A DNA stretch of 64,000 nucleotides from Alistipes sp. Its GTDB lineage: Bacteria > Bacteroidota > Bacteroidia > Bacteroidales > Rikenellaceae. The DNA lies in assembly GCA_017631255.1 (NCBI GenBank), contig JAGBTP010000018.1, positions 1-64,000 of the forward strand, written 5' to 3'. A program made the translations under genes and the position numbers. The notes under the pieces were generated by a model. The model was not told the origin of the DNA. It saw nothing but the letters and a program-made list of their open reading frames with translations, and did no database searches. Below are positions 53,340 to 61,844 of this stretch, piece by piece. Within the stretch, counting starts at the first letter, position 1. Each line of letters starts with the position of its first letter.

Positions 53340-55844
53340 CTACCTCTTTGCAATGGCCTCGTAGAGTGTCACAGCACCATTAAGACGAAGGGTCTTGGCA
53401 GTGGCGTTGTCGATGATTACAACAGCCTCGCTGCGCTCAATGGTGCCGTTGGCAACCACTGCGCCCTCAGTGTCGAGAAGCTCGTAAGCGATGCCCTCTG
53501 CTGGGAGTGTGCCGAGGAGTAGACGGATGGCGATTGTATCGTCAGCGATGGGGATATCGAGGCTCTCCAAAGCTGCAAAAGAGGTGAATGGGTTAGAGTC
53601 CCAGCCATAGTCCTCCTTCTCTACGGGATTGATGTCGAACGAGCGGATAGCCAGCCAGTTGCGCTTCTTTGATTCGAGCTTGCGAAGGCCTACATAACGC
53701 GCCTCGAAAGGCTCACCCTTCCACGAAATCTCGTAGACACCCTCGAGTGGCTCTGTGAGTGCGAACCACTCCTGGCCATCCTTCGAGTACTCGACAATGG
53801 CGTGGTCGAAGTAGTCAACATCGTCGACCGAGTTGCGACCCTGAATGATGCGCACCTCGCGTACCTCGCGCACGATGCCCATATCGGCCGCTACGAAGTC
53901 GTCGGTGCGCTGACCCTGACCAGAGTGGTAGTAGGTCTCGAGGTCATTGTCGAACATATACTTAGCCTGTGGTGCGCCGAGTGAGATGTAGTTACCTGCA
54001 GCGGCGAGGTTCGACGACTTCTCGCCTGTGAGGTACTCGTAATAACGCGCTACAAGGCCGTCCATTACGCGCTCGTAGAATGGCTTGAGCTTCATCGTGC
54101 CCACGCGGTGTGCATCGTATAGCTCAATGTCGCTCTCGCTCATCAGGTTGCTCGCATATGCCTCCCAGAAGCCATCGAAGCGACGGCTCTCCTCGGCGGT
54201 CATATATCTATCGAGCATCTCGAGAGCCTTGCGGCAGCGTGTGCCGAGTTTCGATAGCTCCACAATCCAAGGGCGTAGCTCCTCAAGGAGGTGCTTGTTC
54301 TCCATCGCCTCCATCTGCTCGGTAAGGCGCTCGATGCGCACAAGCTCAGCCATAAGTGCTGCTGATAGCTCAGGGGTGTAGTCCTCGATGCCGAAGGTTG
54401 TTGTCTCCCACGACTCGTGACGGCGATAACCCGTCTCGGTGTCGCACGAGTGGATAGCAAAGAGTCGGTATGCCTCGGCAGCGTCGCCAGCGAGGCTTAC
54501 AAGGCCACGCTCCCAGCTGTCGATAGGGTTGTAAGCCTCTGTGTTCCAGGTGTAGTCGGCAACGCTATAAAGAGCGAGCTTCGATGCCTCGGCGTGCTCC
54601 ATAGGGTTACTTACGAGACCACGCGTCTCGTTGCGAGTGAGCTTTGGTGAGAGGCCGTAAACAGGGCCCTGCATCATAATATGGCGAGCGTAGTCGGTAA
54701 CGGGGTAGTTCCACCAGAAGAGCGCTGGGCGCTTGATGCGTGATGATATCCACTCCATTGTCGATGGTGTCATATCGCTACATACGGCGTCGCCAGTCCA
54801 AAATACATCGACCGATGGGTCGAGTTCGTTGCCGTAGATTACAAGGCTACCGCGCTCGGTAGGGTTAGCCCAGAGGCGTGTGTAATCGGTAGGGCATACG
54901 ATAAGTGGTGCAACATCGCCCTTAACGGCTACGAACTCCTCGTTGAGGATGTTCATAAGCTCGGTCTGGTAGTATGGGTTGGTACCTGCGCCCTCGATAT
55001 CGTCGAAGTGCACGGCAAAGGCACGCACACCAAGGGCGTACATAGCCTCAAACTTGTTCTTGAGGTTCTGAATATCCTCCTCGCACCACTTGATATCCTT
55101 GCCAGGGTGTACTGCCCAGACGAAGTGTACGCGATTGCGGTTACAAGCCTCGACAAGCTCTCTAATCTGCTCCGCCTCGTCGGCAGGGTACTCCTCACGC
55201 CAATATGGTGAGCTGTGGTATGGGTCATCCTTAGGACCGTAGATGTAGTAGTTCATCTTGTAGCGGCCGTAGGTGTCGATGAGCGAAAGGCGTGCCTCGT
55301 GTGACCAAGGTGTGCCGTAGAAGCCCTCGACCACGCCACGATACTGCAAATCGGGGTAGTCGTTGATGGATAGCGCAGGGAGTGTTCCCTCCTGTGCTAC
55401 GGGACTTTCGACAATCTGTCGCAGGGTCTGAATAGCGTAGAAGGCACCAAGCTCATCCTTGGCGGTGATGGTGATGTCGCCCGCGCCGATGTGGAGTGAG
55501 TATGCGCCCGCAACAGGCTCAAGCTCACCGCTCTTTGTGTTGTACGATATGGTCAATTTTGTGCCACGCTTGCCCTGCTTGAGGAAACTGAGCTCCTCGG
55601 CAAAGGCCTTTGCCTCGCCCTTGAGCACTACACCCTCCGAGATATTGGGACCTATGCTACGAAGGCGATAGAGCTGCTGAGGTGTAGGGTTGATTACAAG
55701 GCCGCTATGGTCGAGCTTCTCGCCAAAGAGACCTCCTAGGTCCTGCGACTCGCCTCGCTGCGACTGTAAATCCTGAGCATTGGTAGCTACGGCGGTGCTT
55801 ATTGCCGCAGCGATGATGAATAAGGTTTTAAGTATTCTGTTCAT
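53340..55844 (-). CDS. GH84 beta-N-acetylglucosaminidase (O-GlcNAcase type)
   Basis: 834 residues from the ATG at 55844 (MNRILKTLF, start of the signal peptide, cleaved near AQ at 24). An N-terminal GH20b-like domain (about 45-160) is followed by the GH84 catalytic domain (about 165-450), with the substrate-assisted catalytic pair Asp281-Asp282 (VHFDDIEG). GFYGTPWSH and YGPKDDPYH line the active site. A helical spacer and a discoidin-like domain (about 610-750) come after. It matches the well-studied Bacteroides GH84 enzyme along its length. It should release GlcNAc from mucin or other glycans in the periplasm. Confidence 0.95.
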   Translation of the reverse strand: MNRILKTLFIIAAAISTAVATNAQDLQSQRGESQDLGGLFGEKLDHSGLVINPTPQQLYRLRSIGPNISEGVVLKGEAKAFAEELSFLKQGKRGTKLTISYNTKSGELEPVAGAYSLHIGAGDITITAKDELGAFYAIQTLRQIVESPVAQEGTLPALSINDYPDLQYRGVVEGFYGTPWSHEARLSLIDTYGRYKMNYYIYGPKDDPYHSSPYWREEYPADEAEQIRELVEACNRNRVHFVWAVHPGKDIKWCEEDIQNLKNKFEAMYALGVRAFAVHFDDIEGAGTNPYYQTELMNILNEEFVAVKGDVAPLIVCPTDYTRLWANPTERGSLVIYGNELDPSVDVFWTGDAVCSDMTPSTMEWISSRIKRPALFWWNYPVTDYARHIMMQGPVYGLSPKLTRNETRGLVSNPMEHAEASKLALYSVADYTWNTEAYNPIDSWERGLVSLAGDAAEAYRLFAIHSCDTETGYRRHESWETTTFGIEDYTPELSAALMAELVRIERLTEQMEAMENKHLLEELRPWIVELSKLGTRCRKALEMLDRYMTAEESRRFDGFWEAYASNLMSESDIELYDAHRVGTMKLKPFYERVMDGLVARYYEYLTGEKSSNLAAAGNYISLGAPQAKYMFDNDLETYYHSGQGQRTDDFVAADMGIVREVREVRIIQGRNSVDDVDYFDHAIVEYSKDGQEWFALTEPLEGVYEISWKGEPFEARYVGLRKLESKKRNWLAIRSFDINPVEKEDYGWDSNPFTSFAALESLDIPIADDTIAIRLLLGTLPAEGIAYELLDTEGAVVANGTIERSEAVVIIDNATAKTLRLNGAVTLYEAIAKR

Positions 55845-55864
55845 AATTATAATGGTTACACGCA

Positions 55865-55894
55865 CAAAGATACGAAAATAATATCATAAACCAA
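55865..55894 (-). promoter_or_regulatory. promoter of the GH84 gene
   Basis: Minus-strand TTG (55894-55892), a 19-base spacer and TATCTTTG (55872-55865). Only about 20 bases separate it from the ATG. Confidence 0.65.
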
Positions 55895-55947
55895 ATTGCG
55901 TTGCCTCTTCATACTCCGTATAGCCCCGCACTGCGCCCCACAACAAC

Positions 55948-55979
55948 GCTCAGGGCCGCCCCAAAGGACAGCCCTGAGC
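55948..55979 (-). terminator. terminator hairpin after deoD
   Basis: A perfect nine-bp stem (55948-55956 with 55971-55979) lies 25 bases past the stop codon. The following minus-strand tract GTTGTTGT is only moderately T-rich. Confidence 0.6.
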
Positions 55980-56003
55980 AAGTAAATCGTCCATCGTGTG
56001 CCG

Positions 56004-56717
56004 TTAGATGATATCGAAGGCGATCTTCATCATATTGGTAAACGATGTCTGTCGCTCCTCGGCTGAGCACGCTGTGCCGTGAACGAGCGAGTCTGAGATG
56101 GTGCAGATGCAGAGCGCACTCTTGCCAGCACGCGCAGCATTCATATAGAGCGCCGTAGCCTCCATCTCGACTGCCAATACGCCCATCTTCTGCCACTGCT
56201 TCCAATTCTCAGCGTCGTCGCCATAGAATACATCGCTTGCGAGGATGTTGCCCACACGGTAGTCGATGCCAAGTTCCTCAGCCTTAGCTGCTGCCGCACG
56301 CAAAAGCTCGAAGTCGGCAATAGGAGCAAAGGTGCCAGGGAGGTTGAACTGAGCGCCATAGTTCGAGTCGGTGCACGAACCCATACCGAGTACCACATCG
56401 CCAAGCTTTAGCGTTGGGTCGTATGCGCCTGCCGAGCCGCAGCGGATGATGCGCTTGACATCGTAGAAGTTGAAAAGCTCGTAGGTGTAGATGCCGATAG
56501 ATGGGATACCCATACCGTGACCTTGTACCGATACGCGCTTGCCCTTGTATGTACCCGTAAAGCCGAGCATACCACGCACATTATTGTACTGAACGGGGTT
56601 CTCGAGGAAGTTTTCGGCCATAAACTTAGCGCGCAAAGGGTCGCCCGCCATAATCACTCGGTCGGCAATCTCGCCATATTGTGCTCCAATGTGAGGAGTA
56701 GGAACTTTTCCTGCCAT
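56004..56717 (-). CDS. deoD: purine nucleoside phosphorylase, hexameric DeoD type
   Basis: 237 residues from the ATG at 56717 ([13 protein letters not shown]). An in-frame TTG three codons upstream is unlikely. Cleaves purine (deoxy)nucleosides with phosphate. The phosphate loop GDPLRAKF, the RCGSAGA segment and the VEMEATALY substrate strand are present, as is the catalytic Asp in ISDS near residue 206. Monocistronic. Confidence 0.96.
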   Translation of the reverse strand: MAGKVPTPHIGAQYGEIADRVIMAGDPLRAKFMAENFLENPVQYNNVRGMLGFTGTYKGKRVSVQGHGMGIPSIGIYTYELFNFYDVKRIIRCGSAGAYDPTLKLGDVVLGMGSCTDSNYGAQFNLPGTFAPIADFELLRAAAAKAEELGIDYRVGNILASDVFYGDDAENWKQWQKMGVLAVEMEATALYMNAARAGKSALCICTISDSLVHGTACSAEERQTSFTNMMKIAFDII

Positions 56718-56870
56718 AACTATCAATTATTTAGTGTTAATCTCTGTCGCTTGTCTATCAAAAATGTCGCCGTTACCGCGTCATCTCATCCCTCAAAGGT
56801 AGCGAAAATAAATATTATAACAAAATCATAGGTAAGAAAAATGGCTGCGGCGCAAAAAGTGGGTCTGCGA

Positions 56871-56902
56871 TTTTGTAGTTTCGACAAAATGTTGTATCTT
56901 CG
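56871..56902 (+). promoter_or_regulatory. promoter of the UPF0597 gene
   Basis: TTTTG (56871-56875), a 19-base spacer and TATCTTCG (56895-56902, one mismatch). The leader is about 30 bases. Confidence 0.5.
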
Positions 56903-56936
56903 TATGATGATAGAAACGAAACTAAATACTATACCT

Positions 56937-58244
56937 ATGAATAACACCTTTACTGCTGAGGAGCGCAGAGATATAATCGCTCTAATGAATCGTGAGATAG
57001 TGCCAGCTATCGGCTGTACAGAGCCTATCGCTGTTGCTCTTTGTGTCGCTAAGGCTACCGAAACCCTCGGCTGTCGCCCTGAGCGCATCGAGGCTCGACT
57101 AAGTGCTAATGTCCTGAAGAATGCTATGGGTGTGGGTATCCCAGGTACGGGTATGACGGGCCTCCCTATCGCTATGGCTCTTGGTGCTATCGTGGGCCGC
57201 TCGGAGTATGGCCTTGAGGTGCTCAAGGATGCTACTCCTGAGGCTGTTGAGCAGGGTAAGGCGATGATCGATGCTAAGGCTATCTCGGTTGACCTTAAGT
57301 ACAACATCACTGAGAAATTATATATCGAGATCGAGGTATCGGCGGGCGGTGCAAGTGCCCTTGCAATCATCTCTGGTGGCCACACCCGCTTCGTACACAT
57401 CTCACGCTGTGGCGAGACACTCCTCAATATCGAGGGTGGCGAGAGCGCAGAGGGTGGTGATAATACCGAGGTTAAGGATCCAGAGCTCACACTCCGTCGC
57501 GTGTGGGACTTCGCAATGACCGCACCTCTTGATGAGGTGGAGTTCATCCTCGAGGCTAAGCGCCTCAATATGGGTGCTGCATACGAGTCGCTCAAGGGCG
57601 AGTATGGCCACTCTATCGGCAAGCTCTTCCGTTCAGAGTCGGAGCGTAATGTTATGGGCGACACCCTTCACTGCCAGATTGTTGGTATGACTACCGCAGC
57701 GTGCGACGCTCGTATGGCGGGTGCTATGATTCCCGTTATGAGTAACTCAGGTAGTGGTAATCAGGGCCTCACCTCAACCGTTCCTGTTGTGGTATATGCT
57801 GAGCAGACAGGCGCCTCACACGAGCAGATGGTGCGCTCACTCGTGCTTAGCCACCTCACCGTTATCTACATCAAGCAGAGCCTTGGCCGTCTCTCAGCAC
57901 TCTGTGGCTGCGTTGTCGCTGCAACTGGTTCATCTTGTGGTATCACCTACCTTATGGGTGGTGGCTACGAGGAGATGACCTTCGCCGTAAAGAATATGAT
58001 TGCCAACCTCGCTGGTATGATTTGCGACGGTGCTAAGCCTTCGTGCGCTATGAAGTGTGCATCAGGTGTCTCAACAGCTGTCGTATCAGCCCTTATGGCG
58101 ATGAACAACCGCTGCGTTAAGTCCGTAGAGGGTATCATCGACGACGATGTAGACCGCTCTATCCGCAACCTCACCGACATTGGTCGTGATGCGATGACGC
58201 AGACGGATGCGATGATTCTGCGCATTATGACTTCAAAGTCATAA
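56937..58244 (+). CDS. UPF0597 family, L-cysteine desulfidase/serine dehydratase-like
   Basis: 435 residues from the ATG at 56937 (MNNTFTAEERRDII), where the family start aligns. The frame stays open to 56841. Conserved cysteines: IGCTEP (about 22-25), CGCVVAATGSSCG and ICDGAKPSCAMK. The last is the signature of Fe-S-dependent serine dehydratase alpha chains and of the [4Fe-4S] cysteine desulfidases. Expected reaction: L-cysteine to pyruvate, ammonia and sulfide, or a related deamination. Palindrome B begins on the last base of the stop codon. Confidence 0.88.
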   Translation: MNNTFTAEERRDIIALMNREIVPAIGCTEPIAVALCVAKATETLGCRPERIEARLSANVLKNAMGVGIPGTGMTGLPIAMALGAIVGRSEYGLEVLKDATPEAVEQGKAMIDAKAISVDLKYNITEKLYIEIEVSAGGASALAIISGGHTRFVHISRCGETLLNIEGGESAEGGDNTEVKDPELTLRRVWDFAMTAPLDEVEFILEAKRLNMGAAYESLKGEYGHSIGKLFRSESERNVMGDTLHCQIVGMTTAACDARMAGAMIPVMSNSGSGNQGLTSTVPVVVYAEQTGASHEQMVRSLVLSHLTVIYIKQSLGRLSALCGCVVAATGSSCGITYLMGGGYEEMTFAVKNMIANLAGMICDGAKPSCAMKCASGVSTAVVSALMAMNNRCVKSVEGIIDDDVDRSIRNLTDIGRDAMTQTDAMILRIMTSKS

Positions 58245-58369
58245 ATTTCTGGCGATAGGGGGGCATCTGCGGCATTGGGCTTGATAGAAAGGGCTCATTT
58301 ACTTCGAGTAAACTCCGCTTTTTCAGTCTGCGATCCCTACCACATCTGCCACCCTTCTGACAAGAAATT
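58244..58369. repeat. long imperfect palindrome B between the UPF0597 and ALDH genes
   Basis: The outer arms are perfect for seven pairs (58244-58250 with 58363-58369). Further blocks are 58258-58263 with 58349-58354 (one mismatch) and 58277-58279 with 58335-58337. The apex is TTTAC-TTCGA-GTAAA (58298-58312). The apex region 58293-58322 differs from 45474-45503 of palindrome A at only a few loop positions, although the outer arms are unrelated. This is the strongest sign of a dispersed element in the window. Confidence 0.65.
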
Positions 58370-58425
58370 GGGTCTGTGCTGGGTCGTGTCTTGAGCACTG
58401 TCGTGTGACGAGAACGCAAAGTAAC

Positions 58426-58449
58426 AAAGCTGTCCGTGTGGGCAGCTTT
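58426..58449 (+). other. hairpin upstream of the ALDH gene
   Basis: A ten-bp stem with one wobble (58426-58435 with 58440-58449, GTGT loop) directly precedes the ALDH -7 element. There is no T tract, so a terminator is uncertain. Confidence 0.4.
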
Positions 58450-58454
58450 GGTGC

Positions 58455-58462
58455 TATATTTG
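58455..58462 (+). promoter_or_regulatory. -7 element of the ALDH gene
   Basis: TATATTTG lies 52 bases before the ATG at 58515. A well-placed TTG is missing; the -33 position lies inside the hairpin at 58426-58449. Confidence 0.45.
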
Positions 58463-58514
58463 TCTGGCGTAACCATAAATAAAGTACATAGCAATAGCGT
58501 CAAATAGAGTAGTT

Positions 58515-59894
58515 ATGATAGTAAATACATCTGCCAAGCGAATAAAGGAGTTAGTGTCGGCACAGCGCGCGCATTTCCGTACGCACGCAACACGCGATAT
58601 GGAGTATCGTCTGCGTATGCTCACGAAGTTGCGCAATGCCATAAAGCGTTTCGAGGGCGAGTTAGCCGATGCACTATATGCCGATCTGCATAAATCGTAC
58701 GAGGAGGCATATCTCACCGAGTTTAGTATCGTCTATGCCGAGATTGATGCTTTCCTCAAGAACCTGAAGCGTTGGGCGGCGCCGTCGCATAAGAGTTCGC
58801 CGCTAAAACTCTTTCCTTCGCGCAGTATGGTGCTCACCGAGCCGCTCGGCTGTGCCCTTATCATTGCACCGTGGAACTATCCCGTGCAGCTGCTCCTCAA
58901 TCCCTTAGTGGGTGCGATAGCGGCGGGATGTTGTGCCGTGCTCAAGCCCTCGCCATACACGCCTCGTGTGGCAGCGGTGCTCGAGAGGCTCATATATGAG
59001 AACTTCGACGAGGAGTATATAGCCATTGTGCAGGGTAATCGTGATGTGAACACGGCACTACTTGCTGAACGCTACGACATCATCTTCTTCACCGGCTCAC
59101 CAGCCCTCGGTCGTGTAGTGATGCGCGCAGCGGCGGAGAATCTCACGCCCGTAGTCCTCGAGCTCGGTGGCAAGAGTCCAGTGGTGGTGGATAGGAGTGC
59201 CGATGTGGAGCTTGCGGCAAAGCGCGTGGCGTGGGGTAAGAGTCTCAATGCGGGCCAGACCTGCATAGCGCCCGACTATCTGCTCATTCACAAGGATGTC
59301 AAGGCACGCTTCGTTGAGGCCTATCGTAAGGCACTCGGTGAACTACACGGTGATGATGCCAAGTTAAGTAAGCACTATGTCCGCTTGGTGTCGGATGCAG
59401 CCTACGAGCGCGTGGCGGCATATCTCAAGGATGGCGATGTGGTGTGTGGTGGTGCTACGGATGCGGCGCAGAGGTACATCGAGCCTACGCTGCTGGATAA
59501 TGTGGCGGCCGATAGTGCCGTTATGCGCGATGAGATATTTGGTCCCGTGCTGCCGATGATTACAATCGAGAGCGTTGATGAGGCGGTGGAGTTTATCCTC
59601 GACAGGGAGAAGCCGCTTGCCCTCTACGCCTTTGCCGAGGAGTGTGTTGCTCGCTCGATATTTGACCGTACATCGTCGGGAGGTGGTTGTATCAACGACA
59701 CGATAATGCATGTGGCAAATGAGCACCTCCCCTTTGGTGGTGTGGGTAACTCGGGAATGGGTCGCTACCACGGCAGGGACTCGCTCTACGCCTTCTCGCA
59801 CCGCAGGGCTGTGGTGACTACGCCCACCTGGATGGATATGCCCGTAAGGTATATGCCATATAGGCTCTTTAGCTGGGTGAAGCGACTGCTTTAG
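58515..59894 (+). CDS. aldehyde dehydrogenase family protein
   Basis: 459 residues, of the class 3/short ALDH type without an N-terminal tail extension. The nucleophile is Cys250 (GQTCIAPDY), the general base Glu216 (LELGGKSP) and the NAD loop FFTGSPALG (191-199). The C-terminus is hydrophobic and basic, which in class 3 enzymes can give membrane contact. It oxidises aldehydes to acids with NAD(P); the physiological substrate cannot be read. Single gene. Confidence 0.95.
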   Translation: MIVNTSAKRIKELVSAQRAHFRTHATRDMEYRLRMLTKLRNAIKRFEGELADALYADLHKSYEEAYLTEFSIVYAEIDAFLKNLKRWAAPSHKSSPLKLFPSRSMVLTEPLGCALIIAPWNYPVQLLLNPLVGAIAAGCCAVLKPSPYTPRVAAVLERLIYENFDEEYIAIVQGNRDVNTALLAERYDIIFFTGSPALGRVVMRAAAENLTPVVLELGGKSPVVVDRSADVELAAKRVAWGKSLNAGQTCIAPDYLLIHKDVKARFVEAYRKALGELHGDDAKLSKHYVRLVSDAAYERVAAYLKDGDVVCGGATDAAQRYIEPTLLDNVAADSAVMRDEIFGPVLPMITIESVDEAVEFILDREKPLALYAFAEECVARSIFDRTSSGGGCINDTIMHVANEHLPFGGVGNSGMGRYHGRDSLYAFSHRRAVVTTPTWMDMPVRYMPYRLFSWVKRLL

Positions 59895-59992
59895 GCGTCA
59901 CCTTATATATATTATAGGCGTCAGGTGTTGCGTCGTGCGAGCCTCGAACTGCATCGAAAACGGAATAAGGTGGCGTAATATCGCCAAAGCCA

Positions 59993-60022
59993 TTGCCGAT
60001 TAATATATATTTGCTATCTTTG
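59993..60022 (+). promoter_or_regulatory. promoter of the AspT/YidE-type transporter gene
   Basis: TTG (59993-59995), a 19-base spacer and TATCTTTG (60015-60022). Confidence 0.65.
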
Positions 60023-60065
60023 CGCCGATTATATCACTTTAGATTTAACCCAAACATAATATACA

Positions 60066-61772
60066 ATGAATTTAGACTGGCTAAAAGTTGTGGTAATGGG
60101 TAGTGGCGATCCAGCGCATCCATCCGTTGCTCACACAATCTTCGTGCTTGCGGCTGTGATTGCCTCTGGTATCGCGCTCAGCCGAATCAAGATCAAGGGT
60201 ATCTCCCTCGGTATGACCTGGATCCTGTTTACGGGTATCGCCTTCGGTCACTTCCTCCCATCGGGAACCGTTGATCACGACACGCTCCACTTTATCAAGG
60301 AGTTCGGACTTATCCTCTTCGTATTCTTCATCGGTTTGCAGGTGGGTCCAGGTTTCTTCTCATCACTCAAGAGTGGTGGTATTAAGCTCATTGGTCTTGC
60401 AGCGCTGATTATCTTCCTCGGCGTGGGCACAGCCTATGCTCTCCACCTCATCACCGGCGAGCCACTGCCAACAATGGTGGGTGTACTTTCGGGTGCTGTG
60501 ACCAATACCCCAGGTCTTGGTGCTGCGCAGCAGGCATATGCTGACTCGGGTATGGCTAACGCGGCTATTGCTGACTCTATCTCGCTCGGTTATGCTGTGG
60601 CATATCCTCTTGGTGTTGTGGGTATCATCTTCACAATCATCATTATGCGCTATGTGTTGCGCATAGACTTCAAGAAGGAGGATGAGGGCTTGGCAGCGCT
60701 TAGCAACGAGACCAACCTCCCACATCGCTACTCGGTGGAGTTCACTAACGAGATGCTCGAGGGTAAGACTATCGCCGTTGCGCATATGCTTATCAATCGT
60801 CAGTTCGTCGTGTCGCGTATTATGCACGCCTCAGGCGAGATTGTTATGGCCGATGGTAACTCGAAGCTCACTATGGGTGACCGCCTCCGTATCATCTGTA
60901 CCGACGAGGATCGAGATGCTATCCTTGCATTCTTCGGTAAGCCTGTGGAGATGACTGCCGACGAGTGGGGTGCTACGGCTATGCAGTCGACACCGCTCGT
61001 GTCACGCCGTATCCTCATCACACGCGAGGATATCAACGGTAAGAAGTTCTCGGATTTGCGCCTCCGTACTCGCTACGGTATCAATATCACCCGTGTGCAC
61101 CGTGCTGGTGTCGATCTTATCCCATATCAGGGTATGGAGTTGCAGGTGGGCGATAAGGTGATGGTCGTAGGTCCTGAGGCTGCGGTAATGCAGGCAGAGA
61201 AGGTGCTCGGTAACTCGCTTAAGAAGCTCGACCATCCAAACCTCTTGCCCGTATTTATCGGTATCGCTCTCGGTGTGCTCATCGGCTCGTTGCCTTTGAT
61301 GAACATCCCACAGCCCGTTAAGCTCGGCTTGGCTGGTGGTCCACTTATCGTGGCTATCCTTCTTGGTCGCTACGGTCCGCACTTCCACTTGGTGACATAT
61401 ACCACAATGAGTGCTAACCTTATGCTTCGTGAGATTGGTCTTGCGATGTTCCTTGCTGCGGTAGGTATCGGTGCGGGCGACGGCTTTATCGACGCTATCG
61501 TAGGCGGTGGTTACAAGTGGATTGGCTATGGTGTTATCATCACCGTGTTGCCTTTGGTGCTTGTTACGCTCCTTGCGCGCCTCAAGTTCAAACTCAACTA
61601 CTACACCATTATGGGTCTTGTATCTGGTGCTATGACCGATCCACCAGCACTCGGATTCTCAAGCGCATCATCTGGTAACGATATGCCAGCAGTGAGCTAC
61701 GCTACCGTATATCCGGTAGTTATGTTCTTGCGAGTTCTTACCGCCCAAATGTTGATGCTTATGGCGTTGTAA
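60066..61772 (+). CDS. AspT/YidE-family transporter with RCK_C domains
   Basis: 568 residues. Two membrane halves of about five helices (about 22-200 and 395-568) carry the repeated family motif: GVLSGAVTNTPGLGA in the first and GLVSGAMTDPPALGF in the second. Between them sit two TrkA_C/RCK_C modules (about 215-290 and 305-380). This is the layout of the aspartate:alanine exchanger family and YidE/YbjL. The substrate may be an amino or dicarboxylic acid but is not proven. Monocistronic, with a clear promoter and terminator. Confidence 0.9.
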   Translation: MNLDWLKVVVMGSGDPAHPSVAHTIFVLAAVIASGIALSRIKIKGISLGMTWILFTGIAFGHFLPSGTVDHDTLHFIKEFGLILFVFFIGLQVGPGFFSSLKSGGIKLIGLAALIIFLGVGTAYALHLITGEPLPTMVGVLSGAVTNTPGLGAAQQAYADSGMANAAIADSISLGYAVAYPLGVVGIIFTIIIMRYVLRIDFKKEDEGLAALSNETNLPHRYSVEFTNEMLEGKTIAVAHMLINRQFVVSRIMHASGEIVMADGNSKLTMGDRLRIICTDEDRDAILAFFGKPVEMTADEWGATAMQSTPLVSRRILITREDINGKKFSDLRLRTRYGINITRVHRAGVDLIPYQGMELQVGDKVMVVGPEAAVMQAEKVLGNSLKKLDHPNLLPVFIGIALGVLIGSLPLMNIPQPVKLGLAGGPLIVAILLGRYGPHFHLVTYTTMSANLMLREIGLAMFLAAVGIGAGDGFIDAIVGGGYKWIGYGVIITVLPLVLVTLLARLKFKLNYYTIMGLVSGAMTDPPALGFSSASSGNDMPAVSYATVYPVVMFLRVLTAQMLMLMAL

Positions 61773-61791
61773 TCAAATATAAGTATAAAAG

Positions 61792-61826
61792 AATAGGCTG
61801 TCCAAATTGTTGGACAGCCTATTTTG
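61792..61826. terminator. bidirectional terminator between the transporter gene and htpG
   Basis: A perfect 13-bp stem (61792-61804 with 61811-61823) flanked by TTGT on the plus strand and by a T run on the minus strand. Confidence 0.85.
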
Positions 61827-61844
61827 TATAGGTATGCGAATTGC

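Noticed and set aside
58225..58503. A 92-codon minus-strand frame downstream of the UPF0597 gene
   Set aside because: It is a translation of palindrome B. The peptide around KKRSLLEVNE comes from the repeated apex and would recur wherever the repeat does.
59896..59975. An 11-bp inverted repeat (59896-59906 with 59965-59975) between the ALDH and transporter genes
   Set aside because: The loop is nearly 60 bases with no supporting inner fold and one wobble, so chance is likely. No T tract follows.
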